From: Bryopsis sp. KO-2023
Taxonomy: Eukaryota; Chlorophyta; Ulvophyceae; Bryopsidales; Bryopsidaceae
Length of the DNA stretch: 64,000 nt
Assembly (NCBI GenBank): GCA_030272585.1
Contig: BSYQ01000004.1
Coordinates: 4,216,001 to 4,280,000 of the forward strand
Direction of reading: 5' to 3'
Shown: one piece after another, positions 34,126 through 46,852 of the stretch
How the letters are laid out: every line of letters starts with the position of its first letter
How positions within the stretch are numbered: position 1 is the first letter of the stretch
The notes under the pieces: model-generated
Told to the model about the DNA's origin: nothing
The model's input: the letters and a program-made list of their open reading frames with translations, nothing else
Database searches by the model: none
Translations under genes and position numbers: made by a program

Positions 34126-35681
34126 CTTTTCAGAACTGCAAGGAAATTCATCCACAGTTGGGGGTGTTGATGGATGCTGTCTGTCCCACCGAATCAAAAC
34201 GATTGATGATTGTCTGAATGGATATAAATTATATAATGAATATAATCGACCATATGTCAGTCATGGGAATTCACAAGGGCTGATCGAATTCATGAGAGTT
34301 GGAAAATTGGTGGCTGTTGAGTAGTTCTTGTTCTGATGTTTTTGCATTATTCCCTTCTTTTTGGAAGGTCATGACTGCAGGTTGCTCCTGTCTGACCAAC
34401 AAGGACTCGGAGGAACGACAGACTGCCAGATGCTATGTCTTTTGGAAATGAGTTCATTGATGAAATGGAGCTTTCGTGCCAGGTGGCCGTGATATTAATA
34501 ATATTAACAACAATAATAATAGTAGTCAATTAATTAGAAGTGTTGAGACGTACAATAATTTTCTTGGCAGAAAATTAATTAAACTTAAAATTAATTTTCT
34601 TGATTTCCATTCTTGGATATTTTCTATTTAAAAAATAAAATCATAAAATAAAATAAAATAAAAGATTTTTCATTTTTTTTTGTGAAGCAGAGGCGATATT
34701 ATCTTCATTCTGTCGTTGATGAGTTTGTGCATCCCCCCTTCTCAAATTCTGTGGGGAGTGTGTTTCAAATCGAATAATTGTGGCCTCCCTGCGCTGGCAT
34801 CAACAAAAGCTCTTGGAATCGACCTATGACCATTGTACCATTCATAGCAATAGATGTTGGAAATGTATGGGTGATTTGTTTTGGGAACCTGCTGTTTGAT
34901 TCCTATAATTACATGTGGGAGGGATGCATGCCACTAGCATATGTGTAATGGAATAGAAGATGCATGTTGATTGCCTTTGTGTGTGTGTTTTCAGGATGAA
35001 TGAGTGTTTGGCGGTCAAAATGCTGAATAGCTGGCGGTCAGACAGGTGGGGTCAAACCTTCATTCAGTCTGACGCCCCCCAGTCAGACCCTCATTCGGTC
35101 AATCCTGGCGCCCAATACTAGGGGGCCCCACCCCCATTCCACCACAGAGCCACTACTTGATTTCAGGACTTGAAATTTGTGGACATTACCTTTTACAAAA
35201 CAGGACTTTTGCCTACAACCACCGTCTTACCAATGGAGGTAGGATAAATGAGCATTATATGAGGCATTATTGAAGTGGGGACCAGGAAAATGCAATTTTG
35301 GAATGGTTGGCATATATGGGGGTTCTCGTTGCTTTGGCTTGGCCATACGGACCATAGGACAGAGGATTTCTAGTATTTCTCAATGGAAAGTGCAATTTCT
35401 GGCGCACCATTGACCAAGGGTACCCCCCAAAAAAGGGCAATACATGTTAGAACTGTTGCTTTGACTTGCCAGATTCATACAGAAGTGGGGTGCTGGCCAG
35501 AGGGTGGTTAGACTGATGCTTGACCCAATTTCTGGCATATATTCCCCACCCTTTGACCAGATATCTGTCGGGCACAAGGCCCCAGATGTTTGTGCATATA
35601 AAAATCAAACTGGACAGTGATCCATAACATGGGATTGATTGAATTGCTGGCGGTGTTGACCGACCCTTTTTTGTGTTGTGA

Positions 35682-38153
35682 ATGGCTCCACAGAACAAGT
35701 CGACTGACCTGGAGTTGCGTAAGCAGCTGGCTGAGGCCAGAACGATTCTCCGATTAAGGGAATGTGCGATCAAGAGGCTGCGTGAGCAGACAGGGTCGTT
35801 CATGTGAGTGAATATCTGAACCCTTTCCCTTGATTTTGTTCGCAGTCTTCCTTGGGGATTCCAGTGGTTGAATAAGGGATGGATACACCCCATGCATTCA
35901 ACGAGCCCATTTTTCCTTGACGGTTCACATTCGAAACAAAACGAGGCTGGTGAAAGAACGTACATATCCACGCCAGGGATGACCCCAAAAGAATGGCCAT
36001 CAAAATGAATACAACTGTGAACCATGGGTGGCTGATGTGTGCAGGGGTCCAAACAACACAGCCCAACCAACAATGAGTGAGATGAGGGAATCCGTCAGGG
36101 GATTCATGAGGAGGCATTCCGGTGTTCCACGTTGTGGAGCAGCCAGCCAAACATCCACTCAGCAACCACAAAAGACCCGCCCATCGAAAAAGAAAACCGG
36201 CACGGATGCCAAACAGGCGAGATCGAGTTCGACTCAGCCCAAAAAGGGTCCATTGAAAAACAAGTGCGATGCAGATGGGGCTACTGCAAACCAAGCTTGC
36301 CAGTCGAGTTTGACAAGGGTAGGTGACTGCATTTGCTTAATCTGCTGCCGATTTTTCGAATTCATGTTTTGTTGGCAGGTGAAAGTTTTTTGGGTAGAGC
36401 TATATAAAAAGCTAACACCTTCGAATGACAAATCCATTCATTGCATTGCGTTGTTGTATTCTAAGGTACAGGGCAAGGCAGCGGACAAGAAGCCAAGTCA
36501 GGTCCCAAAACTTGTGAAGGCCGGCTCATCCAAAATGCAAACCTGCATGGATGTAAAACTGCCGAGGTCAACTCCGAGTCAGCCCAAAAAGGCTTCGGTG
36601 AAAGGGCAGCAGGGACCGTCAAATGTCTTTGCAAAGAGGGATATGCCAGAACCAATTGCAACCAAGGTATGTGACCGCAATCTGTTGCTTTTCTTGAGTC
36701 AGGTTCTTGTTGGGTGGAGCTGCAAGAAAGGATTCAACTGCCAAATGACAGGGATGCATTGATTGTGTTGCATTGATTGTGAGCAGAGCATCAAGAAAAA
36801 GGAAAGCGGTGTTCAATGCACGAAGGTCCAATGCAGCGATGCCGCGATCCAAACTTGTGGGCTTCCTTGCGAAAAATCAGCCGAACTGGAGCTCAAGGTA
36901 CAATGATGTTTTCGAGTACACGCATCTGAATCAAACAACGATCGCACTTGGGTTTCTTGATAAAATTTCTCTTTTGTTGAGCGGCAGAAGAGAAAACAGC
37001 AACTGCATTTCATTGGATGTTTGAGAACTGAGCATTGATTGAGTATGTGTGTTCCTCTTCTCACAGAAGAAAGTGGCGTTGCTTGAATCGGAGCTGCTGA
37101 AGGCAAAATCCCTGCAGGAACAACTCAAACTAGACAATGAGCGGCTGGTCGAGCTCCGGGCATTGGATCAGGAGGAGATCGATGCGTTGAAGCAAGAAGT
37201 TTTGAAACGCAGCGTGCATGAGGAGTCGCTGGAGAGAGCCTGTGACGAGTAAGTTCCGTCCATTTTGACAAAACCAAGCAGAAAAATGAACATCATGATT
37301 AACGTGTCCTGATTTGTGTCTTTCCCTTTGGTGTATTGTTTGGACGCATTTACTAAACAGATTCTGTTGCATTTGGGTATTGAAATTTTTGCTTGAATCA
37401 CACAGGAACCAGAAGGAGAGGGAAAGCTTGAAGGTGGATGTCCAAGCGCTCAAGGGCCAAATGGCGGTGCGTCTTATGTCATGTGTTGTAAACATGCAAG
37501 AATAAACAACAGTGAATTGGAACCAATGCACATGTTCCTCCAGTCAGCCATAGTTGCTTGTGGAAGATTTGGCAACATTTGCATGCCCCCCATCAGTAAG
37601 TGATACGATCTGGTGTGTTCCATTTTTAGGAGATGGCAGCAGTCCTCGAAAAGGAGCAGGAGGAGAAAAGGTCCATCGCCGCTGAACTCCAAACCGTTCG
37701 GAAAGACCTCCAGGTTGCCGAGACTTCCCTGGTGAAGTCAAACCTTACGTTGACCGAGAAGGGGCTGGAGATCGAGGTGCTGAAGGGGCAAGTGGGGGAA
37801 GCGTGGCACGTTTTCTCTCAGGTTGGTGGAAATGCTTTTTCCTACTTGAGGGTTGCACACTTTTGTGTTGGAGATTAATAGCATGGTTGCAACAAGAGTG
37901 GGGAAACACTGAAGCAACCCCTGAAATGGTTCTGAACACCTCACATTTCTGAGGTGCAACATCAATTTCTTGCCAGGTTTTCAATCGCAAACCAGCGTCC
38001 AGCAACAGGGCTGGAGCTGGTGCGCGAACACCTCTTCTGCTGGAGGGAAATGGGACGAGAAGCAACAGGACAGACATAGGACTTGGGGGGTCCCCTTCAA
38101 GACAGGGTGCCATGAGACGACAGCGGGAACTCCCTGACCTCTTCGACTTTTAG
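35682..38153 (+). CDS. Coiled-coil protein of unknown function (intact copy)
   Basis: Eight exons: 35682-35803, 36045-36318, 36466-36666, 36787-36897, 37067-37248, 37406-37466, 37630-37821 and 37977-38153, total 1320 nt, 439 aa plus stop; an in-frame TGA sits directly before the ATG. Residues 1-40 are a short amphipathic helix (LELRKQLAEARTILRLRECA). Residues 41-200 are Lys/Ser/Gln-rich and low complexity with two similar blocks (SSTQPKKGPLKNK and PSQPKKASVKGQQ). Around 205-230 lies a Cys cluster (VQCTKVQCSDAAIQTCGLPC). Residues ~237-378 form a long coiled coil (LLESELLKAKSLQEQL and so on). The tail is basic and ends DLFDF, a clathrin-box-like sequence. I recognise no family. The inverted twin at 17066-19486 lacks the ATG. 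Confidence 0.75.
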
Positions 38154-41100
38154 TTGAAAGAGTGAGTTTGTGAAAGGAAAACCAACCTGAAAAAAGTTTG
38201 TCTCTTAGAAATAATTTTAGGTCATTTGAACTGTTCTAAAACATCAAACATCAGGGATGGGCACTGTTGGATGTTTGATAAATCGAACATCTGTTATTTT
38301 TCTGCAAGACTTTTCAGTGATTTGAATTTCCCTCATTGACTTGATGTAGGTGTGACGGCAGAGTGCATCCATACAAGAACAACGGATGCCAAAAAAATTC
38401 CACAAGAGAATCTGGAGGAACATTGAAGTGGAAAAACAAAACATCAAGGAATGTTAATATTGAGGAGTGGATAAACAGTGGGGAAAAAGAAAAATTGGGA
38501 GAGGTACAAAAAAACAAGAAAAAAAAACAAAAAAAAAAACGGTGGTGTTCTTTTTTTTATATAGTGATAAGAGAAAAGATGGAAATATCAAAGTTACAGA
38601 AAAATGGGGTGAAAGAAAAGGGGTTCTTGATATTATTACTATTATTAAAGAAAAAAAAATGAAAAAATGAAAATGGTGGTGTTCTTTTTTTATTTAGTGT
38701 TAAGTGAAAAGATGGAAAATCAAAGTTACAGAAAAATGGGGTGAAAGAAAAGGGGTTCTTGATATTATTACTATTATTAAAGAAAAAAAAATGAAAAAAT
38801 GAAAATGGTGGTGTTCTTTTTTTATTTAGTGTTAAGTGAAAAGATGGAAAATCAAAGTTACAGAAAAATGGGGTGAAAGAAGAAGTTATTATTACTATTA
38901 TTAAAGAAAAAAAAATGAAAAAAGAAAAAAAGAAAGAAAAAAAATGCACTGCCAATCCAGTGTCAAAAAATTTGTGCTTGTTTTTTAGTATTAGACAGGT
39001 TTTTTCCCGCAAGGGGTTTTTTCCTTGAAAAAACAAGGCACCGCCGTGATGGGGGGAAAGAGGTGGTTCAACTCCACCCGTGCCTTATGGATTCAGGGAT
39101 CAAAAAGATCATCCAAATCCACTGAGAAATCAATACATTCTTTGTTCTTCAGTGAACTTTTTCTACAACATGCTGAATGGTCTAAAAACCGGAAAGGAAG
39201 TAGAGTGAAGAAGAATATTTCATCTGGGGAGGGAGTTAGATATATATTGATGAGAAAACCGGGGAGAAAAACAAGAAACCGTATGAGAAGTGAGGAAAAG
39301 GAAAAGTACAGTACTCTCCTTTTTCTTTCTTTGAGAATTTCTTATTTGATAGAATATGTATCTTGTATTGCCTTGATCGCTTGTGGTTGGCCGACAGCCC
39401 TCTTGCTCAATTCAACGTCCTTTCTGTGTTTTTGAAGCCTTTTCTGGTAATTTTCAACATTGAGAAAGATTGAATGAAAGTTTTGCAGCAAGGGAATCAA
39501 GCCAAATGTTGAACAATAGAAAAGGAAAGGTGATAGGAGTGAGGTGAAACGGGTTTTCTGTGTCCCAGCATGACTTTCTTCTGTGTTGTGGATTTCTGCT
39601 CAGCACTGGCTTCAATTGGAACTCGGGAGAAAGCCGATGTGGAAAGATCCACTCTATTGTGGTGGTGTTTTCAAATTTTGCTGCGACTCAAATCACGATA
39701 AAGGTTTCCTCAACTGTGTAACGAGTGCTTGCCAGCGACACACGATCGAACCACAACCAAATAGCCAACTCAGTGACGCCCCATGTCAATCTCCCCTCTC
39801 TCGACAACAATCCATCCATCCCAGCCCACCAACCCGAACGCGGTGTTTGTGCGTCGTCTGCCATGTGAACGGCGGCCCCTCCACCTGAAGGCAACTTCGA
39901 ACTGGCTGAGAAGAAGCTTCAATCCTGGTAGGAGACCTCGTTTGCACCTCCATTTCTGAGAGGGGGGGGGAATGCTGGAGGTTCTTGTGGCTTAGGAAAA
40001 TGGGATGAACTTGTCGGGCTTCCTCTCCCAAGAGAATCAATGTTTGCTTCCAGATTCGCTACAATGTGGGTGTACTGGACTCACTCGGGGCAGCCGCCTA
40101 TGTGTGGCCACACAGATTCACGATAAACAACTCACAACTGTTCTCACATTGTTACTCGGCCCCACATCCAATAGTTCAGATCAATGCCCGTTCATATCCA
40201 GCGGGGAAGTAATGAAGGTTGGGTTTTGTTTCGTGGAGCAAAGTTTGAGTGTCATCCCCACACGTTTCAAGTGCTGAGATTTACTTTTTGAAAGAAGTAC
40301 CTCCAGTGGTTTTGTCTGTTCGTTCAAGTTGCCATTTGCTGGAGCCCCATCCAACTGGATAACCACCAAAAGATGTTAACATATCTTCAAACGATTAAAG
40401 AGTACTGCAAGAACGGGCGTTTGTCACTTTAACTGGCCAGCTGCAGCGATATCAAAATAAAAAAAAGTCCCCGTAAGCAGGCAAGGATATAATGTACGAA
40501 GTTTTACTTTCCAATAAGTAAAGAACACACATTTTGGTGGCAACGTTCCAAACCCTTATAGCGGTCTCTAAAGTCCTGCTAACCAAGTATCACCAGAAAA
40601 CGATGAACACCCCCGGGTTCTTTTTCTTATTTTTGCCCTGCCCTGGACTGAAAAGCATCTCAACCCCATCATGGCCCGTAGTCGAATGCGTGATTGGCTT
40701 CACATGACCTTTCAGTAATTTCAAAGCACTCTTGGAATCTGTAGCAAGCAACTTTCCTTCCAGAGATCATGGAGTTTTCATGTGAGGGATTATATTGTTG
40801 TTTTATTACAATGTGTGCATCGAATTACGTAGTTCGATGTTTTGTTTGTTATGGTGTTCCATCTCAAATCACGACAAAGTTTTTTTTTCAACTGTGGTTG
40901 ATGGATTGATAAGTTGGTTGATTGACCAGCATCCTCCCTCCACAATACAATTTCAAGTTGAAACAAAATGTTTTTCAACCCAGGAAAAGATGTCTGACGA
41001 CAATCCCTGAACATTTAAATAAAAAAAAGGAAACGAAGTTTCATTCATCTCACATAATTAAGTCAGTATCAGCTCATCTTGGTCCCATTTTTTTCCCATT

Positions 41101-42945
41101 TTTTTTCGGCACTTATTTATTGGTGCCGAAATTGCACCATCTTGTTAAATCACTAAAACGAATCCTTCATCCCCAGATTTGAAAATTAAAAAAAAAAAGA
41201 AAAGAAACAAACAGTGGGAAAAACAAAGACATACAATCCCCCACCCACCCCTTTTTTTTTTCCTCAGTCCTATCCCTACCGAAATTAATTTTTTTTTCTT
41301 TTTCCTCTTCTGGAGTTAGGGACACAACCAACCCGAACTAAATCATTTGTATTTAAAAAAAAACAGGAGGGCACACGTGCAAGAAAAAAAACAAAAAAGC
41401 ACAATCAAATTCTGTTTTTAAAAAGCTTCCTTTCGAAGCACAGAAAAAAAGCTGGAAAAGTAAAAAGGAAATAAAAAGAAAAAGATACGAGGAAAATCAA
41501 GAAGAAAAATCGGCAAGATAATTTTCTTTGGTTTTTTTTTTTTCGACCCCCTTCAAAAGCGTTTTTTTTTTTCCCTTTTTTTTTTTTTTGAAACGAGGGG
41601 AGGGAGGGAGGAGGCGGGAAAGGAAAATACACAATGTGGAAAAGGGATTTTCAAAAAAAATCCAAATCTGTTCAGATTTTTTTTTCTTTTTTCATTGGCT
41701 TTCTGATCTTATCTCTCCCTCACAATTTTTTTTTTTCAATTCAACAAACCCACCCCGCTAAAAAAATAAATCAAGATCCACCCAACTGCCCTTACTGTTT
41801 TTCAAACTGTTCTTTCTTTTGTATTTTCTGTCTGTTTTTTCTTCGGGTGGTGTTTTTCTTTTCACCCTCTTGTTCAGACCCCGGCTGTTCGTCTTTCTCT
41901 TCAAAACACCATTACAATTTTCTTTTTAAAAGTATCACTAAATTTCCCACACTCTTGTTTCTTTAAAAAAAGCCATTTTTTTTCCTTTCTTTTTACTCCT
42001 TACTACCCAAACATCGCGAGTTACCTTTTGCAGGTCAGAATTCATGACGATCACGAATCTAAAAAAAAAAAATCAAGAAAAATCAAAAGAAGAGGGGAAA
42101 AAAAAACCTCACACACACACAAGGAGCTGAAAATTTCGCCAGCAATCCCTCTTTTTTTTTTTTTTTCCTTTTCCCCTTCCCCTCCTTTTTTTTCTTTTGG
42201 TAATCGCCAAATAGTAAAAAGAAATCTAAATAAGGGTCTTATCACATCATCCCTTTCCCGAAATTTCCCTAACCAATACAACCGGTGAACCTCTCCCCCC
42301 CCCCCTTCTTCTCCCCCCCCATTATCATATCCCAACCACATACTGCTGTCAACACAGAAAAATATATAAAAAATATGGATATATTTTTTTCTGTGTGATC
42401 TTTTTTTGTGCTGTTGGAATGAGAGAGAGAGACACTCTCTATACACATGTTAGATATATGTTTTTGTATATATATATATATTTAGAACTATAAAATAAAC
42501 AGCAAAGCCAGCCGACAATTTTTTTTTGTTTCTTTCAATTTTTCTCTTTTTCTTTCTTTTCTTTATGACACCCTCGAATAAAAGGATTGCGCGATTTTGA
42601 GTTCTTGTTTGAAAAAGGGAAAAACAAAAACAAACGGACAAAAAAGATAACAGACCAAAAAAAAAAAGAAAAAGAAAAATTGAGGAACGGAAATCGAACA
42701 AAATGATGTTTTCTTTTTTTTTGCTCGTGATTTTGGTTGGTTTTCTTTTCTAAAATTTTTTGGTGTTTTGGTAGGAAACGAAAAATGGACAGAGAACGGA
42801 AGATAAGAAAAACAAGCATTCAAAATGCTAACAAGAATTTCAAACACCCGATACGCACGCACAAATTATTTTTGTTTTTTTCGATTTTTTTTTTGCTGGT
42901 GCTTTTGTTTTTCTGCTTTTTTTTTTTTTAAGATGGGATAGGGGT
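38154..42945. other. Gene-free stretch (4.8 kb)
   Basis: The first ~1.9 kb is the end of the duplication arm, with the tandem repeats. From 40015 to 42945 it is extremely A/T-homopolymer-rich with small microsatellites, such as the TA-rich stretch near 42466-42482 and the (GA)n run near 42420. No coding region is supported; the last part is the 3' flank of the sulfatase gene. Confidence 0.45.
38540..38950. repeat. ~125-bp tandem repeat, about three units (right arm)
   Basis: Units contain GAAAATCAAAGTTACAGAAA, GGGGTTCTTGATATTATTAC and AATGGTGGTGTTC blocks. It is the counterpart of the two-unit array at 16440-16680. Confidence 0.85.
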
Positions 42946-45900
42946 TCATCCAGCAACATGACTAAATCTCAGCGCACTGAACCCCATCCAACCAGCCCCC
43001 GATTCGATTTTCAATTTCAAGTGACAACCCCATCCCTCCCCAGGAACGTACAACCTAGCGAAAAAACCCTCCAAAGAAACGGGCCCGCTAGCATACGATT
43101 CCCCATCGCACGAAACCTCAACCCCAATCCGACCTTGAAATCCCCCCCAACTCGTGATATGCACATCGTAGTGCCCTGCTCTCTTTACCGCCACCTTGTA
43201 AGTCAATTCAGTCTCCCCATCCGCCCAACCATCCACGCTGTGGGACCTCACGTTCATGTTATTGGTAAGCGCAGCAACCCCCATCGCTGGAATCATGCTG
43301 TCGTTCGACTGCCCGATGAGAAACCTCGGAATCGAAAACGACCCAGGCTCCTTCACCATGCCGTTCCACCAATCCGCCATTTCCTCCTCGAACGCGTCGA
43401 TCAGATCCCAGTCGTCGATGGAATGCGATTCTGTGGGGTCCTCCCACATGTCGAACAGCGTCTTGTATCCGTTCACGTTTATGTATTTCCACCTCCCCTC
43501 CCTGATTGCGAATTTGCCCCCATTTCCCCAAGCAAGCAACGATTTATCCTCTCCCCACCTGGGAAACACCTTATAGATCCCGTGATTCCGAGTCCAAGTG
43601 GGCGGACCTTCCGCGATGTACAGCCGCCGCCAAATCCACTCGTTGGACACCTGGTAGGGTCGTTTCAACAGAGGGGTGATGCTTTTACCATCGATCACTC
43701 TATCCCCCATTCCAGCCCCCGCCAGATCCATCATCGTGGGGAAAATATCCTCGATGCTGATCAGAGCTTTTTCCACAACCGCGGGCTTGTAATGCCCCTT
43801 CCACTGGACGAAAAAAGGCACCCGAATTCCGTTATCGTGGACCTCACCCTTGATTCCAGCCATCCTGCTTGGATTTCTCCGCTGCCACTCCTCGGTCGAC
43901 ATCAGGTAATTCCCGGTGGGCCCGTTGTCAGACAGGAAAATCACCACTGTATCATTGGTGAGTTTCAGGTCGTCCAATCGAGTGAGGAGCCGCCCGACCT
44001 GGAAATCCATAAAATCGATGGAAGCATACAATCGGGAGAGGCGTTCCGACAAGCTTTTATTTTTGTATTTCTCGATCACGCTTTCGGGTGCATGCCAATC
44101 CTCGCCTTCCCCGTACCAAGTTTTCCCCAAGTGTGGGGTCATCAGGGGGATGTACAGCATGAAGGGGTCGTCTTTTTTCCTCTCCATGAAATCGATGGAC
44201 CAGTCGAACACTTTTTCCACGGTCCAGCCTTTGGCGAAACGTTTTTTTCCGTTGCAGATGGCGTCGTTGTCGAAGTAATCGTACAGGTCCATCATGCAGG
44301 CCTCGTCGAAACCACGATCCCAGGGGACGTAGCCTTCGGCAAAACCACTGTGCCTGTGATAGAAAGAAACAAAACAGAGATCATAAAAATCTCAATTCAA
44401 AAAGCATGTAGGGAAACAAGATAAAAAAACTCAAAAGTCCCCAGTGGTCTTTCCCTCTCCACCCCAACCCCCCACTCCCAAAAAAGGCAGAAGATTCCTA
44501 ATTAAAAATCACAAACATAATAAAAACCTGAAATGCCCACAGTGGCCTCCCCTGCGCAAAATTCCTGAAGATATTCCAAGCTATACCGAAGTTGCAGTGC
44601 TTTCCTACAGTTCCAAAAGCAAAGGGGAAAAAAAAAACAACACCCACCAAAAAGAAGACAAACACACAAAACCGAGCAAGAATCCTCGACAGCCACATTC
44701 AAATGTCACACCACCTATCCTAGGATCAGCATGAATCTCAAACTCACCACTTTCCGAACATCCCCGTGCTGTACCCTGCCGCTTTCAGCCTGTTAGCGAA
44801 AGTCACTTCGTCCAAATTTAAGTAGTCCCTGGCGCCATGCACGCCCCAAACCCCCGTTCTCAAAAAATGTCTTCCCGTCAAGAGCTGAGCCCTGGTGGGC
44901 GCGCAAATCGGATTCGCGTACGCGCTCTTGAACTGCACCCCGTTCCACCCCAAGGAATTTATGTGGGGAGTCTCGACGTCCGGATTCCCGGTGACCCCCA
45001 GATCGTTGTAGCCCAGATCGTCCGCCATCATGAGAATTATGTTCGGCTTGGGGCCATCCGACGCACCGCTGTTCTTGGTGCTCTTTCCTGGTTTCTTTTC
45101 GGCGGTCTTTTTCCCCTCGACCTTCGATGCCCCGCTCTTCTTTGCCTTGGATCCGCTTTCTGGCGCGGGCTCGTCAGTCTCGGGTATCGCGTCAAATTTG
45201 GATTCGATCTTAGGCTTGGACCTCGGCGGGCGCGTGAGTTTCGATCCGAACCTTATGGCCGTCTTCTTCTCGGTCTCCTCGCCATTCACAGCCGTCCTGC
45301 TCCCAGAATCCTTCTCCGAATCGCTTTCGAGGGCAGCCTTCTGATCGGCAGAATCACCGTTGGTAGCGCTGGACTCCTTCGGTTCAAGAAGGCTTTCTGG
45401 GAGGCCGTTGGTGGCGAACTCCTCTTCGGAATCAGCCTCGGCGAGACCGTTCGTCGCGTTTCGCGCTCTCGACTCCGCCTCCGTCTGACCGGTCGGGTCG
45501 TAAGTCTCCTCGGAATCGCTCGCACCGAGCCCGTTCGTGGCGAACCTCACATCGGAATCCACAGCACCGCTGCTGGTGGCGACAATTTCCTCACCATCCG
45601 TGGTTTCCTCAGCATCCGTCCCAGAATCGATTCCGTCCAGATCAACATTCCCACGTTTCGCAACTGGGCTGTCCACAGTCTCCACCTCCTCCTCCTCCTG
45701 TTCGTCGTCCAGATCGAGCCCAGCGTCTTTCTTGGACACCCTGGATTTGCTTGTAGTCTTGGACACAGGTTTAGTCTTGATCGGAGCAGTTTGCTTTTCC
45801 TCTTCCTCGGCCTGCACCACGGGCTTCCGCTTGCGGCCGCCACGTCTGCGTCGTCTGGACACGGAGGGTTTCGCCGCCAACGTATCCTCCTCCTCTTCGT

Positions 45901-46180
45901 TTTCCTCCTTCCGTCCCACCCCAATCAACGATTTCGTCCGCAATTTAGGTTTGGGCGACGCTGGCGTCGTTTCAGGAATCACCACCAGCTCAGGCTCCAC
46001 CTCTCGATCGCCGATCACCGGCCTGCCCGTGGGTTTCCCTGTAGAAATTTCCTCCGGCAGGACGGCGGCGTACGCCCTCGTCCTGGGTTCGGGTGGATCA
46101 TCGCCCCTCCCCAAAGCCGATGGTGAAATCGTTATCAGCAGCGCCGAGCAGAGAAATAATAATCGAAGGCGGCCAGTCAT
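42946..46180 (-). CDS. Secreted/lumenal sulfatase with long acidic N-terminal insert
   Basis: Two exons, 46180-44748 and 44353-42946, total 2841 nt, 946 aa plus stop. A signal peptide (LRLLFLCSALLITISPSALG) precedes about 350 residues of acidic, Ser/Glu/Lys-rich sequence with repeated (A/V)(T/V)NG units (ATNGLGASDSEE, ATNGLAEADSEE, ATNGLPES, ATNGDSAD). The sulfatase domain starts at about residue 376: PNIILMMADDLGYNDLG (metal-binding Asp pair), ICAPTRAQLLTGR with the formylglycine Cys in CxPxR near residue 424, MFGKWH across the intron, TPHLGKTWY, FLSDNGP and GEVHDNGIRVPFF. The last ~90 residues look like a beta-sandwich, CBM-like module (VAVKRAGHYDVHITSWGG). It would hydrolyse sulfate esters, perhaps of extracellular or scale polysaccharides (inference). 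The acidic insert is unusual for the family. Confidence 0.9.
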
Positions 46181-46852
46181 ATTGAGTGTGGCCTACCCGA
46201 CCCGACCCCCGCGTTGCTTTCTTTCAAGAAAGGGAGTCCAGTTTTGCACACGCGAACGCAACTCTACCAACTACAACGTTCTCTGGGTTTTTTTTCGCCT
46301 GTTCTGTTCCTTGTTTTTTTTTTCCTTCCCTAGCTTAACTCTGAGATTCACGATCACGCAAGGCGTCAGGGGACTACAAAAATTTCGGGATATGGCTACG
46401 CGGTTGGGAGCTTCGGTTTCTGCGTCCCCACACGGAATACCTATGGTGGGTCCTGAGTCTAGAAATGCGGCGAGCCGAATTATTCCGATGGGACGCTCCA
46501 TCGCCAGCCAGCGCTGTCAACGAGGCCACAGCCGTGCAGTCACACCATGCGAAAGATCACCTTTTCCTTGCAAAACAAGCTAATCAGGATTACACACCGT
46601 TGACATTCTTCACCACTGGACAGGCTCCTACATTATTCAAACATTCCACAGTTGTTTTTTTTTTGGTTTTTTTTTAAGAGCTGGCATGGAACTACTATAG
46701 TATGTTGCCCGGGCCTTGATTCGATCGCCCAGTTCTTTTGATTTTTTTCAAGATTTTCCTCCTCTTTGAATCGAGTGATACGAAATGCCAATGTCACACA
46801 CTTTTTTTGCCGAGAAACAAAAAAAAAGAGGGAGAAGGTGAAGGTGAACGTA
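46181..46852. promoter_or_regulatory. 5' flank of sulfatase gene
   Basis: Upstream region of the minus-strand sulfatase gene, bounded by the fold-back element. No distinct promoter motif is recognised and no ORF is supported. Confidence 0.3.

Larger units (their letters stand above)
33762..40015. repeat. Right arm of ~6.2-kb inverted segmental duplication
   Basis: Reverse-complement partner of 15215-21425. It carries the intact coiled-coil gene (35682-38153, plus), three units of the ~125-bp repeat (38540-38950), the conserved CACGTG element (34120-34125) and a CpG-rich segment at 33830-34060. The two arms enclose about 12.3 kb containing CSN2, the MIC19-like gene and GCSH. No terminal inverted repeat or target-site duplication is seen at the arm ends, so it reads as a segmental duplication rather than a transposon. 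Confidence 0.85.

Noticed and set aside
15215-40015. Interpretation of the large inverted repeats as a composite transposon or giant virus-like element
   Set aside because: No terminal repeats, target duplications, transposase, integrase or polymerase genes; the enclosed genes are ordinary nuclear housekeeping genes.
42958-44424. 488-codon plus-strand ORF opposite the sulfatase (and a 429-codon one at 44837-46126)
   Set aside because: Antisense shadows of the sulfatase exons, whose motifs are unambiguous on the minus strand.
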